Shown here: positions 1-6,212 of the stretch, piece by piece
Layout: each line of letters starts with the position of its first letter
How positions within the stretch are numbered: position 1 is the first letter of the stretch
Made by a program: the position numbers and the translations under genes
Notes under the pieces: generated by a model
What the model was told of the DNA's origin: nothing
The model's database searches: none
The model's input: the letters and a program-made list of their open reading frames with translations, nothing else
Assembly (NCBI GenBank): GCA_019420425.1
Contig: JAHZHG010000068.1
Coordinates: 235 to 10,291, forward strand
DNA length: 10,057 bases
Direction of reading: 5' to 3'
Source of the DNA: Clostridiales bacterium
Lineage (GTDB): Bacteria > Bacillota > Clostridia > Lachnospirales > Lachnospiraceae

Positions 1-827
1 CCTCACTGCTGGCCGGTATCCGGCAGGCTGCCACGGATGCCCGGGTAGATGTCAACTATGTGACCCTGCCGCAGAATGGGACGGCTGATGACGCCATTGA
101 CCTGCTGAAACGGGAAGAGGAAAACGGCGCCGAAGGGATCCTGCTGGCCGCGGTAGACAGCAATGGCCTGCGGATCACGGTGGATGATCTGAAAACGCGG
201 ATTCCTGTGGTAACGGTGGAAACAGGTGTGGGAGGAAATACAGAAGAGGCCGATGTCACGGCGGATAACTATGCCATGGGGCAGGAGCTGGGAAAACGGG
301 TTGTGGAGGATATGCAGGCCCGGGGAGAGCCGCCGGAGGGATATTCGGTGGCGATTATCACTGAGTTTATGGAGCGCTCCAGCGTGGTATTGCGGTACCA
401 GGGGCTCAGGGATTATCTGGAAGGCCAGGAAGGAATTTCTATTATGGAATGGAAGCGGTCAGAGGGAGACTATGACCTGTCTCTGCTGATTGCCAAGATG
501 GTTCGGGAGCGGGGCAGGTATGCGGCTGTGGTGGCGTTGGATAAATATGCCACGGAAGCATTGATCGATGCGTATAACCGGCAGGAGGATCAGGAATTCA
601 GCAATCTCTGGTATGGGTTTGGCTCCACAGAGAAGATTGTAAATGGACTGGACGAAGGAAAGCTGACTGCACTGATGTTTCAAAATGAGTTTAATATGGG
701 CTATCTGGGACTGAACCGGCTGCTGGATGGAAAAGCGGCGGACGATGAAACGATTATGTATAAGATTGTTACCGGAGATACACTCTATGAAAAAGAAAAC
801 CAAAGACTTATGTTTCCGATTAACTGA
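1..827 (+). CDS. Sugar-type periplasmic-binding protein (LacI/RbsB fold), 5' truncated
   Basis: The reading frame is open from base 3 to the TGA at 825-827, giving 274 visible residues; the start and any signal peptide lie before the window. The visible part has the alternating strand/helix pattern of the type I periplasmic-binding fold (Peripla_BP_4 group): a GAEGILLAAVDSNGL segment, IPVVTVETGVGG, a hinge-crossing AIITEF, and YAAVVALDKYATEAL followed by WYGFGSTEKIVNGLDEGKL. It should bind a sugar or similar small ligand outside the membrane. The stop is 22 nt before the next gene, which encodes a second binding protein, so the two are probably co-transcribed. Such proteins serve ABC importers, chemotaxis or two-component sensors; without the upstream genes I cannot choose. 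The ligand is unknown. The family is clear, the specific role is not. Confidence 0.8.
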   Translation, partial: SLLAGIRQAATDARVDVNYVTLPQNGTADDAIDLLKREEENGAEGILLAAVDSNGLRITVDDLKTRIPVVTVETGVGGNTEEADVTADNYAMGQELGKRVVEDMQARGEPPEGYSVAIITEFMERSSVVLRYQGLRDYLEGQEGISIMEWKRSEGDYDLSLLIAKMVRERGRYAAVVALDKYATEALIDAYNRQEDQEFSNLWYGFGSTEKIVNGLDEGKLTALMFQNEFNMGYLGLNRLLDGKAADDETIMYKIVTGDTLYEKENQRLMFPIN

Positions 828-833
828 TCGGCT

Positions 834-840
834 GAGGGGG
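834..840 (+). promoter_or_regulatory. Ribosome binding site deciding the GTG start of the MglB-like gene
   Basis: GAGGGGG lies 9 nt before GTG at 850. An ATG further upstream in the same frame (787) would put a long charged extension in front of the signal peptide and has no good ribosome site, so GTG 850 is the better start. Confidence 0.7.
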
Positions 841-849
841 AAGTACGGC

Positions 850-1938
850 GTGAAAAAAAGGTTTGGACAGATAATTGGACTGGCCTGCGGCTGCCTGGTT
901 CTGCTGGGAGCCCTTGGCGGCTGCGGAGCAAACGGAGGACTCTCACGCGAACAGAAAAAACGGTCGGATTTAAAAATAGGAATCAGCCTGTACGACCAGT
1001 ATGACACCTTTCTGAGCGGTATGATTTCACGGCTTCAGACATACGCGCAGGAGAAGGAAAAGGAATGGAATATTACCATTACCCTGGAGATTCTGGACGC
1101 CAACAAAAGCCAGCTGACCCAGAATGACCAGATCGATGACTTTATTAAGCGGAATTTTGACGTTGCATGTATCAATCTGGTGGACCGCACGGATGCCTCC
1201 ACGATCATCGACAAGGCGAAAAAGGCAGATCTGCCGGTGATTTTCTTCAACCGGGAGCTGGTAGAGGAGGAGCTGGAGCGCTGGGACAAGCTTTATTATG
1301 TGGGGGCGGATGCATTCCGTTCAGGAGAGATACAGGGACAGATTCTGGTGGAGCAGTGTGAAAAAGATTTTGCGTCGGTAGATAAAAACGGCGACGGCGT
1401 GATCCAGTATGTAATCCTGGAGGGGGAAGCCGGACACCAGGACTCGATTGTGCGGAGTATGAGCGTGATCGACGAGATTACCGATGCAGGCTACAAGGTA
1501 GAAAAGCTTTCGGGCCAGATTGCCAACTGGAACCGGGCGCAGGCTGAGGGAAAGATGGCCCAGTTTATCTCCAGCTACGGCAGCCGGATTGAGGTGGTGC
1601 TGGCCAATAACGACGATATGGCGCTGGGCGCCATAGATGCCCTCAAAAAAGAGCTGGGAAGCCAGAGAGATGCCAGAGACAAGGGAACGCCGTGGCCTCT
1701 GGTGATCGGAATCGACGGGACGGACGTAGGCCTAGAGGCTGTGGAAAGCGGAGAAATGCTGGGAACAGTACTGAACGATGCCAAGGGCCAGGCAGAGGGA
1801 ATGCTGGAGCTGGCCTATTCCCTGGTCAGCGGCAGCGAGCTGCCGGAGGAGATCGAACTGATTGAGGAAAAGTATATCCGTCTGCCCTATCAGAAGGTAG
1901 ATAAGGAAAATGTGGCGCAGATCCGGTGGAATATGTAA
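850..1938 (+). CDS. mglB: MglB-like D-galactose/D-glucose-binding lipoprotein
   Basis: From GTG 850 the product is 362 aa. It begins with a lipoprotein signal: MKKR, a hydrophobic stretch, and an LGGC lipobox with the lipidated cysteine at residue 25, so it should be anchored on the outer face of the membrane. The body resembles Escherichia coli MglB throughout. The residues known to contact sugar in that protein have visible counterparts: Asp and Phe in YDQYDTF, Asn in INLVD, His/Asp/Arg in GHQDSIVR, Trp in IANWNRAQ, Asn in NNDDMALGA, Asp in VIGIDGTD and Asn in VLNDAKGQ. The calcium loop is kept as DKNGDGVIQ. It therefore very likely binds galactose or glucose. It follows another binding-protein gene by 22 nt. 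No mglA or mglC follows; the next gene is fba with its own promoter. It may serve a transporter encoded elsewhere, or present sugar to a sensor. Confidence 0.88.
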   Translation: MKKRFGQIIGLACGCLVLLGALGGCGANGGLSREQKKRSDLKIGISLYDQYDTFLSGMISRLQTYAQEKEKEWNITITLEILDANKSQLTQNDQIDDFIKRNFDVACINLVDRTDASTIIDKAKKADLPVIFFNRELVEEELERWDKLYYVGADAFRSGEIQGQILVEQCEKDFASVDKNGDGVIQYVILEGEAGHQDSIVRSMSVIDEITDAGYKVEKLSGQIANWNRAQAEGKMAQFISSYGSRIEVVLANNDDMALGAIDALKKELGSQRDARDKGTPWPLVIGIDGTDVGLEAVESGEMLGTVLNDAKGQAEGMLELAYSLVSGSELPEEIELIEEKYIRLPYQKVDKENVAQIRWNM

Positions 1939-1968
1939 AAATCCTGCGCGGTATACACCGCCGACGCC

Positions 1969-1997
1969 TTTACTTTTAGAAAAAGATGGTTTATAAT
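1969..1997 (+). promoter_or_regulatory. Sigma-A-type promoter of fba
   Basis: TTTACT (1969-1974) and TATAAT (1992-1997) are separated by 17 nt, close to the consensus. Transcription would start near 2004, giving a leader of about 45 nt before the fba ATG. A short GCGGT/ACCGC hairpin at 1948-1961, just after the mglB stop, lacks a T-run and is at best a weak terminator for the upstream operon. Confidence 0.75.
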
Positions 1998-2049
1998 AAT
2001 TGTCGGATGTATCTACAACTATTACTTATCTTATTCAGGAGGTACAATT

Positions 2050-2913
2050 ATGTTAGTATCAGCAAAAGAAATGTTAGACAAGGCAAAAGCCGGACATTAC
2101 GCCGTAGGCCAGTTCAACATTAACAACCTGGAGTGGACCAAGGCAATTCTGCTGACCGCTCAGGAGTGCAATTCTCCGGTTATCCTGGGTGTTTCCGAGG
2201 GCGCTGGAAAATATATGGCCGGTTACAAGACCGTTGTAGGCATGGTAAACGGAATGCTGGAAGAGCTGAAGATCACGGTTCCGGTTGCCCTGCATCTGGA
2301 TCACGGCGGATATGAAGCCTGCTACAAGTGCATCGAGGCTGGATTCTCCTCCATTATGTTCGACGGCTCCCACTACGCAATCGAAGAGAACGTAGAAAAG
2401 ACCAAAGAGCTGGTTAAGGTATGTGCAGAGAAAGGCCTTTCCCTGGAAGCAGAGGTTGGCGCTATCGGCGGAGAAGAAGACGGCGTTGTTGGTATGGGCG
2501 AGTGCGCTGATCCGGCAGAGTGCAAGATGATCGCTGATCTGGGCGTAGACATGCTGGCGGCAGGTATCGGCAACATTCACGGAAAATATCCGGCAAACTG
2601 GCCGGGACTGCGTTTCGACGTTCTGGACGACATCCAGAAGCTGACCGGAACCATGCCGTTAGTTCTGCACGGCGGCACAGGTATCCCCGACGACATGATC
2701 AAGAAAGCCATCGACCTGGGCGTTTCCAAGATCAACGTAAACACAGAGTGCCAGCTGGTATTTGCTGAGGCAACCCGCGGCTACATCGAGGCAGGCAAGG
2801 ATAACCAGGGCAAGGGCTATGACCCGCGTAAGCTTTTGGCACCGGGCTTCGAGGCAATTAAGGCTAAGGTTAAGGAAAAAATGGAGCTGTTCGGATCTGT
2901 TGATAAGGCCTGA
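2050..2913 (+). CDS. fba: Class II fructose-1,6-bisphosphate aldolase
   Basis: The 287-aa product cleaves fructose-1,6-bisphosphate to dihydroxyacetone phosphate and glyceraldehyde-3-phosphate in cytosolic glycolysis, and runs the reverse reaction in gluconeogenesis. It is full length and closely resembles Bacillus subtilis FbaA. Visible motifs are YAVGQFNINNLEW near the N terminus, HLDHGG at 82-87 (catalytic Asp84, zinc ligand His85), EAEVGAIGGEEDG at 133-145, NIHGKYP with zinc ligand His178, LHGGTGIPD with zinc ligand His207, and the phosphate-binding KINVNTE. The start is set by AGGAGG at 2037-2042, 7 nt upstream of the ATG. It has its own promoter, so it is a single-gene unit. Tagatose-bisphosphate aldolases (GatY/KbaY) share this fold; similarity to FbaA favours the glycolytic assignment. 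Codon use (many GGC, CTG, AAG) looks like that of a highly expressed gene. Confidence 0.95.
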   Translation: MLVSAKEMLDKAKAGHYAVGQFNINNLEWTKAILLTAQECNSPVILGVSEGAGKYMAGYKTVVGMVNGMLEELKITVPVALHLDHGGYEACYKCIEAGFSSIMFDGSHYAIEENVEKTKELVKVCAEKGLSLEAEVGAIGGEEDGVVGMGECADPAECKMIADLGVDMLAAGIGNIHGKYPANWPGLRFDVLDDIQKLTGTMPLVLHGGTGIPDDMIKKAIDLGVSKINVNTECQLVFAEATRGYIEAGKDNQGKGYDPRKLLAPGFEAIKAKVKEKMELFGSVDKA

Positions 2914-2922
2914 TCATTCTTT

Positions 2923-3086
2923 TTTATTTCATCGAAAAGTGCGTCCGATGAAATAAAGCCCTTCGGGCAGATGATGCGCAGCTACGCGCGCGGAACATCG
3001 CGAAGCATCCTTTAGGAAAAGCTGCGCTGCCAGGATTTTGGAACGCAGGGGTGTGCGAAGCGCACTTTTGTTCTAAGAAATCCTGG
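2923..3086. repeat. Hairpin-rich intergenic element 1 (after fba)
   Basis: This stretch has no convincing ORF but dense inverted repeats. There is a perfect 12-bp stem 2923-2934/2946-2957, GCCC/GGGC at 2958-2968, an 8-bp pair GCGCAGCT/AGCTGCGC (2976-2983/3020-3027), a perfect 9-bp pair CCAGGATTT/AAATCCTGG (3030-3038/3078-3086), and nested within it GAAC/GTTC (3041-3044/3070-3073) and GTGCG-AAG-CGCAC (3053-3065) followed by TTTT. The last hairpin could terminate fba transcripts. The order of parts resembles the element at 9362-9530, so this is probably a member of an interspersed repeat family. Confidence 0.6.
3053..3069 (+). terminator. Possible rho-independent terminator of fba
   Basis: GTGCG-AAG-CGCAC is followed directly by TTTTGTT. 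The stem is short (5 bp) but GC-rich. The 12-bp stem nearer the gene (2923-2957) has no T-run after it on the + strand, so I prefer this hairpin as the terminator, with modest confidence. Confidence 0.4.
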
Positions 3087-3089
3087 AAT

Positions 3090-3149
3090 TTGCCGCAAAA
3101 ATTGTGGAAAATATAGAAAAGAAAAAACCATCTTGCATTTTTGCGGCAA
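3090..3149. repeat. Perfect 13-bp inverted repeat reaching into the glnN promoter
   Basis: TTGCCGCAAAAAT (3090-3102) and its exact complement ATTTTTGCGGCAA (3137-3149) flank a 34-nt A-rich spacer. The right arm sits between the likely -35 and -10 of the glnN promoter. Confidence 0.75.
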
Positions 3150-3161
3150 GTAGAGTATCTT
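3133..3161 (+). promoter_or_regulatory. Candidate glnN promoter
   Basis: TTGCAT (3133-3138) and TATCTT (3156-3161) are separated by 17 nt. An alternative -10 is TATAAA at 3161-3166 with a poor -35. Either choice starts the transcript around 3168-3174, just upstream of the leader hairpins. Confidence 0.45.
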
Positions 3162-3177
3162 ATAAACAGACTTAGCG

Positions 3178-3212
3178 AGAACAAGGGCGTTCCAATGTGG
3201 ATTGGAATGCCC
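3178..3212 (+). promoter_or_regulatory. glnN leader: hexaloop hairpin competing with a terminator-like hairpin
   Basis: A large hairpin pairs GGGCGTTCCAA (3185-3195) with TTGGAATGCCC (3202-3212), with one G-U pair, and is followed by TTCTTTAG. A smaller hairpin GAAC-[AAGGGC]-GTTC (3179-3192) uses part of the same 5' arm, so the two exclude each other. The six-base loop has A at position 1 and G at position 4, as in the RNA targets of ANTAR antiterminators. A nearly identical 16-nt element lies in the glnB leader (6149-6164). The regulatory role is inference. Confidence 0.5.
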
Positions 3213-3255
3213 TTCTTTAGTTAAAGGGCTAGGGAAAGGAAGGATGGAGAGCACG

Positions 3256-5367
3256 ATGAGCGAATATTTTAATGTAGCAGATATTTTTGGCGAAAACGTA
3301 TTCAGCGACAAGGTAATGCAGGAACGCCTGCCGAAAAAGGTATACAAAGAGCTGAAAAAGACGATTGATGAGGGCAAAGAGCTTGATCCGATGATCGCCG
3401 AGGTGGTTGCCGGAGCAATGAAGGAGTGGGCCATTGAAAAGGGAGCGACCCACTATACCCATTGGTTCCAGCCCCTTACCGGCGTAACTGCAGAGAAGCA
3501 CGATTCTTTTATCACTGCCCCGAAGCCTGACGGAACCATTCTGATGGATTTTTCCGGAAAAGAGCTGATTAAGGGTGAGCCGGATGCATCCTCATTCCCC
3601 TCCGGCGGATTGCGTGCAACCTTCGAGGCGAGAGGCTATACCGCATGGGACTGCACTTCACCGGCATTTGTGCGTCAGGACGCTGCAGGAGCCACACTTT
3701 GCATCCCCACCGCATTCTGTTCCTATACCGGCGAGGCTCTGGATCAGAAGACTCCGCTGCTGCGTTCTATGGAAGCAATCAACACACAGGCCCTGCGTCT
3801 GCTGCGCCTGTTCGGCAATACCACCTCCAAAAAGGTGACGCCGTCTGTAGGACCGGAGCAGGAATACTTCCTGGTTGATAAACAGAAATACTTACAGCGT
3901 AAAGACCTGATTTTCACCGGCCGTACCCTGTTTGGTGCGATGCCGCCGAAGGGACAGGAGCTGGATGATCACTATTTCGGAACCATCCGTCAGCGTATTG
4001 CCGCTTATATGAAGCAGGTAAACGAAGAGCTGTGGAAGCTGGGCGTTACCGCAAAGACACAGCACAACGAGGTTGCGCCTGCGCAGCATGAGCTGGCTCC
4101 GATTTATGCAGAGGCCAACGTGGCGGTAGACCACAACCAGATCATTATGGAGACCCTAAAGAGAGTAGCCTGCCAGCATGGCCTGCAGTGCCTGCTCCAT
4201 GAGAAGCCCTTTGCCGGAGTAAACGGTTCCGGTAAACATAATAACTGGTCCATTACCACGGATGACGGCATTAACCTGCTGGATCCGGGCAAGACCCCTC
4301 ACGAGAATATCCAGTTCCTCCTGGTGCTGACCTGTATCCTGAAGGCGGTAGACGTTCATGCAGATCTGCTGCGCGAATCTGCAGCCGATGTAGGAAACGA
4401 TCATCGTCTGGGCGCGAACGAGGCTCCGCCTGCAATTATTTCTATATTCCTGGGAGAACAGCTGCAGGATGTGCTGAGCCAGCTGATCAGTACAGGTATG
4501 GCCACCCACAGCATCAAGGGCGGCGTTCTGCAGACCGGGGTAAAAACCCTGCCGGATTTTGCCAAGGATGCTACTGACCGTAACCGTACCTCACCCTTCG
4601 CCTTCACCGGCAACAAGTTTGAGTTCCGTATGGTCGGTTCCAGAGACTCCATTGCGTCTCCGAATATCGTGCTGAATACCATCGTAGCAGAAGCCTTCAG
4701 CGACGCCTGCGACGTTCTGGAAAAGGCAGATAACTTTGATGAAGCTGTACATGATCTGATCAAGCAGTATGCTACTGAGCATCAGAGAATCGTATTTAAC
4801 GGCAACGGCTATTCCGACGAGTGGGTAGAAGAGGCGGCCAGAAGAGGACTGCCCAACATCAAGTCCATGGTAGATGCGATTCCCGCCCTTGTTACCGAAA
4901 AGGCCATTAATCTGTTTGGCAAGTTCGGTGTATTTACCAAGGCGGAGCTGGAATCCCGTGTAGAGATTAAGTATGAAGAATATGCAAAGATCATCAATAT
5001 CGAAGCCCGTGCAATGATCGATATCGCCAGCAAGCAGATCGTTCCGGCAGTGATCAAGTACACCAGAAGCCTAGCGGATACCATCAATGCGGTTGCGGCT
5101 GCAGGAGCAGACGCAGCTGTACAGAAGGACCTGCTGACAGAGACTTCTGCACTTCTGGCTGAGACCAAGGCAGCCCTTAACGCCCTGATCCAGGCAGAGG
5201 CTGACGCTGTTTCCAAACCGGAAGGACCGGAAAGAGCGCACTACTTCCATGACGTGGTAATCCCGGCGATGAATGCCCTGCGTGCCCCGGTAGATAAGCT
5301 GGAAATGATTGTAGATAAAGAAATGTGGCCGATGCCGTCCTACGGCGACCTGCTGTTTGAGGTTTAA
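3256..5367 (+). CDS. glnN: Type III glutamine synthetase (GlnN)
   Basis: The 703-aa product (from ATG 3256) makes glutamine from glutamate, ammonium and ATP in the cytosol. It is of type III size (about 700-730 aa), far longer than type I GlnA (about 440-470). Type III signatures are visible: THYTHWFQPLTG at 65-76, FPSGGLRATFEARGYTAWD around 114-132, VGPEQEYFLVD with metal-binding glutamates around 198-208, KTQHNEVAPAQHELAP at 267-282, NGSGKHNNWS at 323-332 and RLGANEAPPAI at 384-394. I chose ATG 3256 because GGAG (3246-3249) lies 6 nt before it; the in-frame ATG at 3244 directly abuts its ribosome site. It stands alone between its own leader and a terminator, next to glnB and amt. The leader suggests nitrogen control by attenuation. 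Confidence in the family is very high. Confidence 0.96.
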   Translation: MSEYFNVADIFGENVFSDKVMQERLPKKVYKELKKTIDEGKELDPMIAEVVAGAMKEWAIEKGATHYTHWFQPLTGVTAEKHDSFITAPKPDGTILMDFSGKELIKGEPDASSFPSGGLRATFEARGYTAWDCTSPAFVRQDAAGATLCIPTAFCSYTGEALDQKTPLLRSMEAINTQALRLLRLFGNTTSKKVTPSVGPEQEYFLVDKQKYLQRKDLIFTGRTLFGAMPPKGQELDDHYFGTIRQRIAAYMKQVNEELWKLGVTAKTQHNEVAPAQHELAPIYAEANVAVDHNQIIMETLKRVACQHGLQCLLHEKPFAGVNGSGKHNNWSITTDDGINLLDPGKTPHENIQFLLVLTCILKAVDVHADLLRESAADVGNDHRLGANEAPPAIISIFLGEQLQDVLSQLISTGMATHSIKGGVLQTGVKTLPDFAKDATDRNRTSPFAFTGNKFEFRMVGSRDSIASPNIVLNTIVAEAFSDACDVLEKADNFDEAVHDLIKQYATEHQRIVFNGNGYSDEWVEEAARRGLPNIKSMVDAIPALVTEKAINLFGKFGVFTKAELESRVEIKYEEYAKIINIEARAMIDIASKQIVPAVIKYTRSLADTINAVAAAGADAAVQKDLLTETSALLAETKAALNALIQAEADAVSKPEGPERAHYFHDVVIPAMNALRAPVDKLEMIVDKEMWPMPSYGDLLFEV

Positions 5368-5393
5368 GTACAAATATTAGGTATACTTTATGT

Positions 5394-5445
5394 GCCGCAT
5401 TCACTGCGGCTTCGTTCTGGGATGCCTGAAAGGTATAGTTTTTTT
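5394..5445 (+). terminator. Terminator after glnN (two stacked hairpins)
   Basis: GCCGCA-TTCAC-TGCGGC (5394-5410) is followed by ATGCCT-GAA-AGGTAT (5422-5436, one G-U pair) and then seven T residues (5439-5445). The second hairpin has the proper rho-independent layout. Confidence 0.65.
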
Positions 5446-5517
5446 CACATGTGGATGGATGGACACCCTCCCCACCATAGCGGCGTCCGTTTATCCAATA
5501 CGTGTAAAAAGCATACC
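5446..5517. other. Spacer between the glnN terminator and the repeat array
   Basis: I see no gene here. GGACACC (5461-5467) can pair with GGCGTCC (5482-5488), with one A-C mismatch on the + strand that becomes a G-U pair on the minus strand. Nothing else stands out. Confidence 0.4.
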
Positions 5518-5660
5518 AAAATGCCGTGTTCGCAGAGAACACGGCATTTTCGATTGGGCATAAAATAAAAAAGAAGGAGGATTGCCAGGCCGCCTGTTTG
5601 GCCGCCTGGCCGTATTATGAAAAAGTTTATCAAAAAAAGAAGAGGACCTTGTTTGATATG
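5516..5660 (-). ncRNA. Candidate minus-strand small RNA, copy A
   Basis: Read on the minus strand, the unit runs: conserved A/T-rich 5' part, GC-rich hairpin, exposed CCUCC (complement of 5574-5580), an UUUUAUGCCC box, then a strong hairpin ending in UUUU. That is the layout of a bacterial small RNA with a seed and a rho-independent terminator. In copy B the stems are kept on this strand by G-U pairs. The 5' end is not determined; no convincing promoter is shared by both copies, so the boundary given is approximate. Confidence 0.35.
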
Positions 5661-5743
5661 CTTCTAGTTTAACGGGAAATAATGAAAAAGTCATGAGAAG
5701 AATTTGAAGCTTTATTAAAAGAAAAATGAATAATTTTTGAATA
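5518..5743. repeat. Tandem intergenic repeat, copy A
   Basis: In + orientation the copy has four parts. First is a hairpin of 13 or more bp, AAAATGCCGTGTT/AACACGGCATTTT (5518-5530/5538-5550). Next is a GGGCATAAAA box (5556-5565) and AAGGAGG (5574-5580). Then a GC-rich hairpin GCCAGGC.../...GCCTGGC (5584-5610). Last is a block of 32 nt (5613-5644) identical to copy B, followed by an A/T-rich tail with long matches to copy B. The distance between the identical blocks of A and B is 257 nt. Confidence 0.88.
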
Positions 5744-5766
5744 GGTCGGCAGGACAGAGAAAAAGG

Positions 5767-5915
5767 GCACAAAAATACCGTGTCCGGGGGAGAGCACGGC
5801 ATTTTTGCACTATATGATAGTAGGGCATAAAAGGGAGGATGCCAGGCGACTTATTTACCACCTGGCAAATATTATGAAAAAGTTTATCAAAAAAAGAAGA
5901 GTTGCTTTATTTGAT
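5767..5915 (-). ncRNA. Candidate minus-strand small RNA, copy B
   Basis: Same architecture as copy A. On the minus strand the GC-rich hairpin forms an unbroken 10-bp stem with three G-U pairs, where the + strand would have three A-C mismatches (5847/5860, 5849/5858, 5850/5857). The terminator hairpin likewise has a G-U pair on the minus strand against an A-C mismatch on the + strand (5777/5800). It ends in UUUUU followed by GUGC and a further U-run. A possible minus-strand -10 (TATAAA, complement of 5919-5924) is not kept in copy A, so the 5' end is uncertain. Confidence 0.4.
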
Positions 5916-5999
5916 ATGTTTATATTCTAGTGGAAAATAATGAAAAAGTCGTGAGAGGAATTTGAAACTTTAGTAAAGGAAAAATGAATAAATTTTTAA
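5771..5999. repeat. Tandem intergenic repeat, copy B
   Basis: It has the same order of parts as copy A: hairpin AAAAATACCGTG/CACGGCATTTTT (5771-5782/5795-5806), GGGCATAAAA (5823-5832), GGGAGG (5833-5838), hairpin GCCAGG.../...CCTGGC (5841-5866), the identical 32-nt block (5870-5901), and the A/T-rich tail. Loops and linkers have diverged while the stems, the GGAGG and the 32-nt block remain. Confidence 0.88.
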
Positions 6000-6024
6000 C
6001 AGACCGTAGTATTCTGATGGAAAA

Positions 6025-6046
6025 TCGGCAGTATTGCACAAAAATA
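6025..6046. repeat. Remnant of a third repeat unit
   Basis: TCGGCAG (6025-6031) and GCACAAAAATA (6036-6046) recur in the same order as TCGGCAG (5746-5752) and GCACAAAAATA (5767-5777), which sit at the edge of copy B. No hairpin follows here, so this is probably a truncated unit. Confidence 0.5.
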
Positions 6047-6109
6047 GGCGGATAAAATTGTGAAAAATCTACAGTGATGACGAAAAGTGGGAAATGGAGA
6101 AAATGGGTA

Positions 6110-6138
6110 TTTACAAAAAAGAAAAACCGTGATAAATT
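6110..6138 (+). promoter_or_regulatory. glnB-amt promoter
   Basis: TTTACA (6110-6115) and TAAATT (6133-6138) are spaced by 17 nt. The start would be near 6145, immediately before the attenuator hairpin of the glnB leader. Confidence 0.6.
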
Positions 6139-6148
6139 AAATCCATCA

Positions 6149-6189
6149 AGAACGAGGGCGTTCCCAAAAGGAATTGTCCTCGTTTTTTT
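6149..6189 (+). terminator. Attenuator-like terminator in the glnB leader
   Basis: AACGAGG (6151-6157) pairs with CCTCGTT (6178-6184). The stem continues inward through G-U pairs and one bulge to TTCC/GGAA, and is followed by a T-run to 6189. It stands between the promoter and glnB, so it should cut transcription unless relieved. A competing small hairpin GAAC-[GAGGGC]-GTTC (6150-6163) shares its 5' arm and matches the glnN leader element at 15 of 16 positions; its loop starts with G rather than A. Confidence 0.7.
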
Positions 6190-6212
6190 GTATATAGGCA
6201 GGAGGAGTGAAA

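Noticed and set aside
459..1007. Long minus-strand reading frame opposite the two binding-protein genes
   Set aside because: It has no family resemblance and lies antisense across two well-supported genes; it is a shadow frame.
5177..5802. Minus-strand reading frames over the end of glnN and the repeat array
   Set aside because: They run through glnN, terminator hairpins and both repeat stems, show no domain signs and have no good ribosome sites.
5518..5999. CRISPR array or insertion sequence as an explanation for the tandem repeats
   Set aside because: The units are about 257 nt with diverged interiors, without short identical repeats and unique spacers, and without a transposase or target-site duplications that I can see.
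6040..6100. Possible GlnR/TnrA site (TGTGA...ACA) upstream of glnB
   Set aside because: The spacing and the second half-site do not match TGTNA-N7-TNACA.
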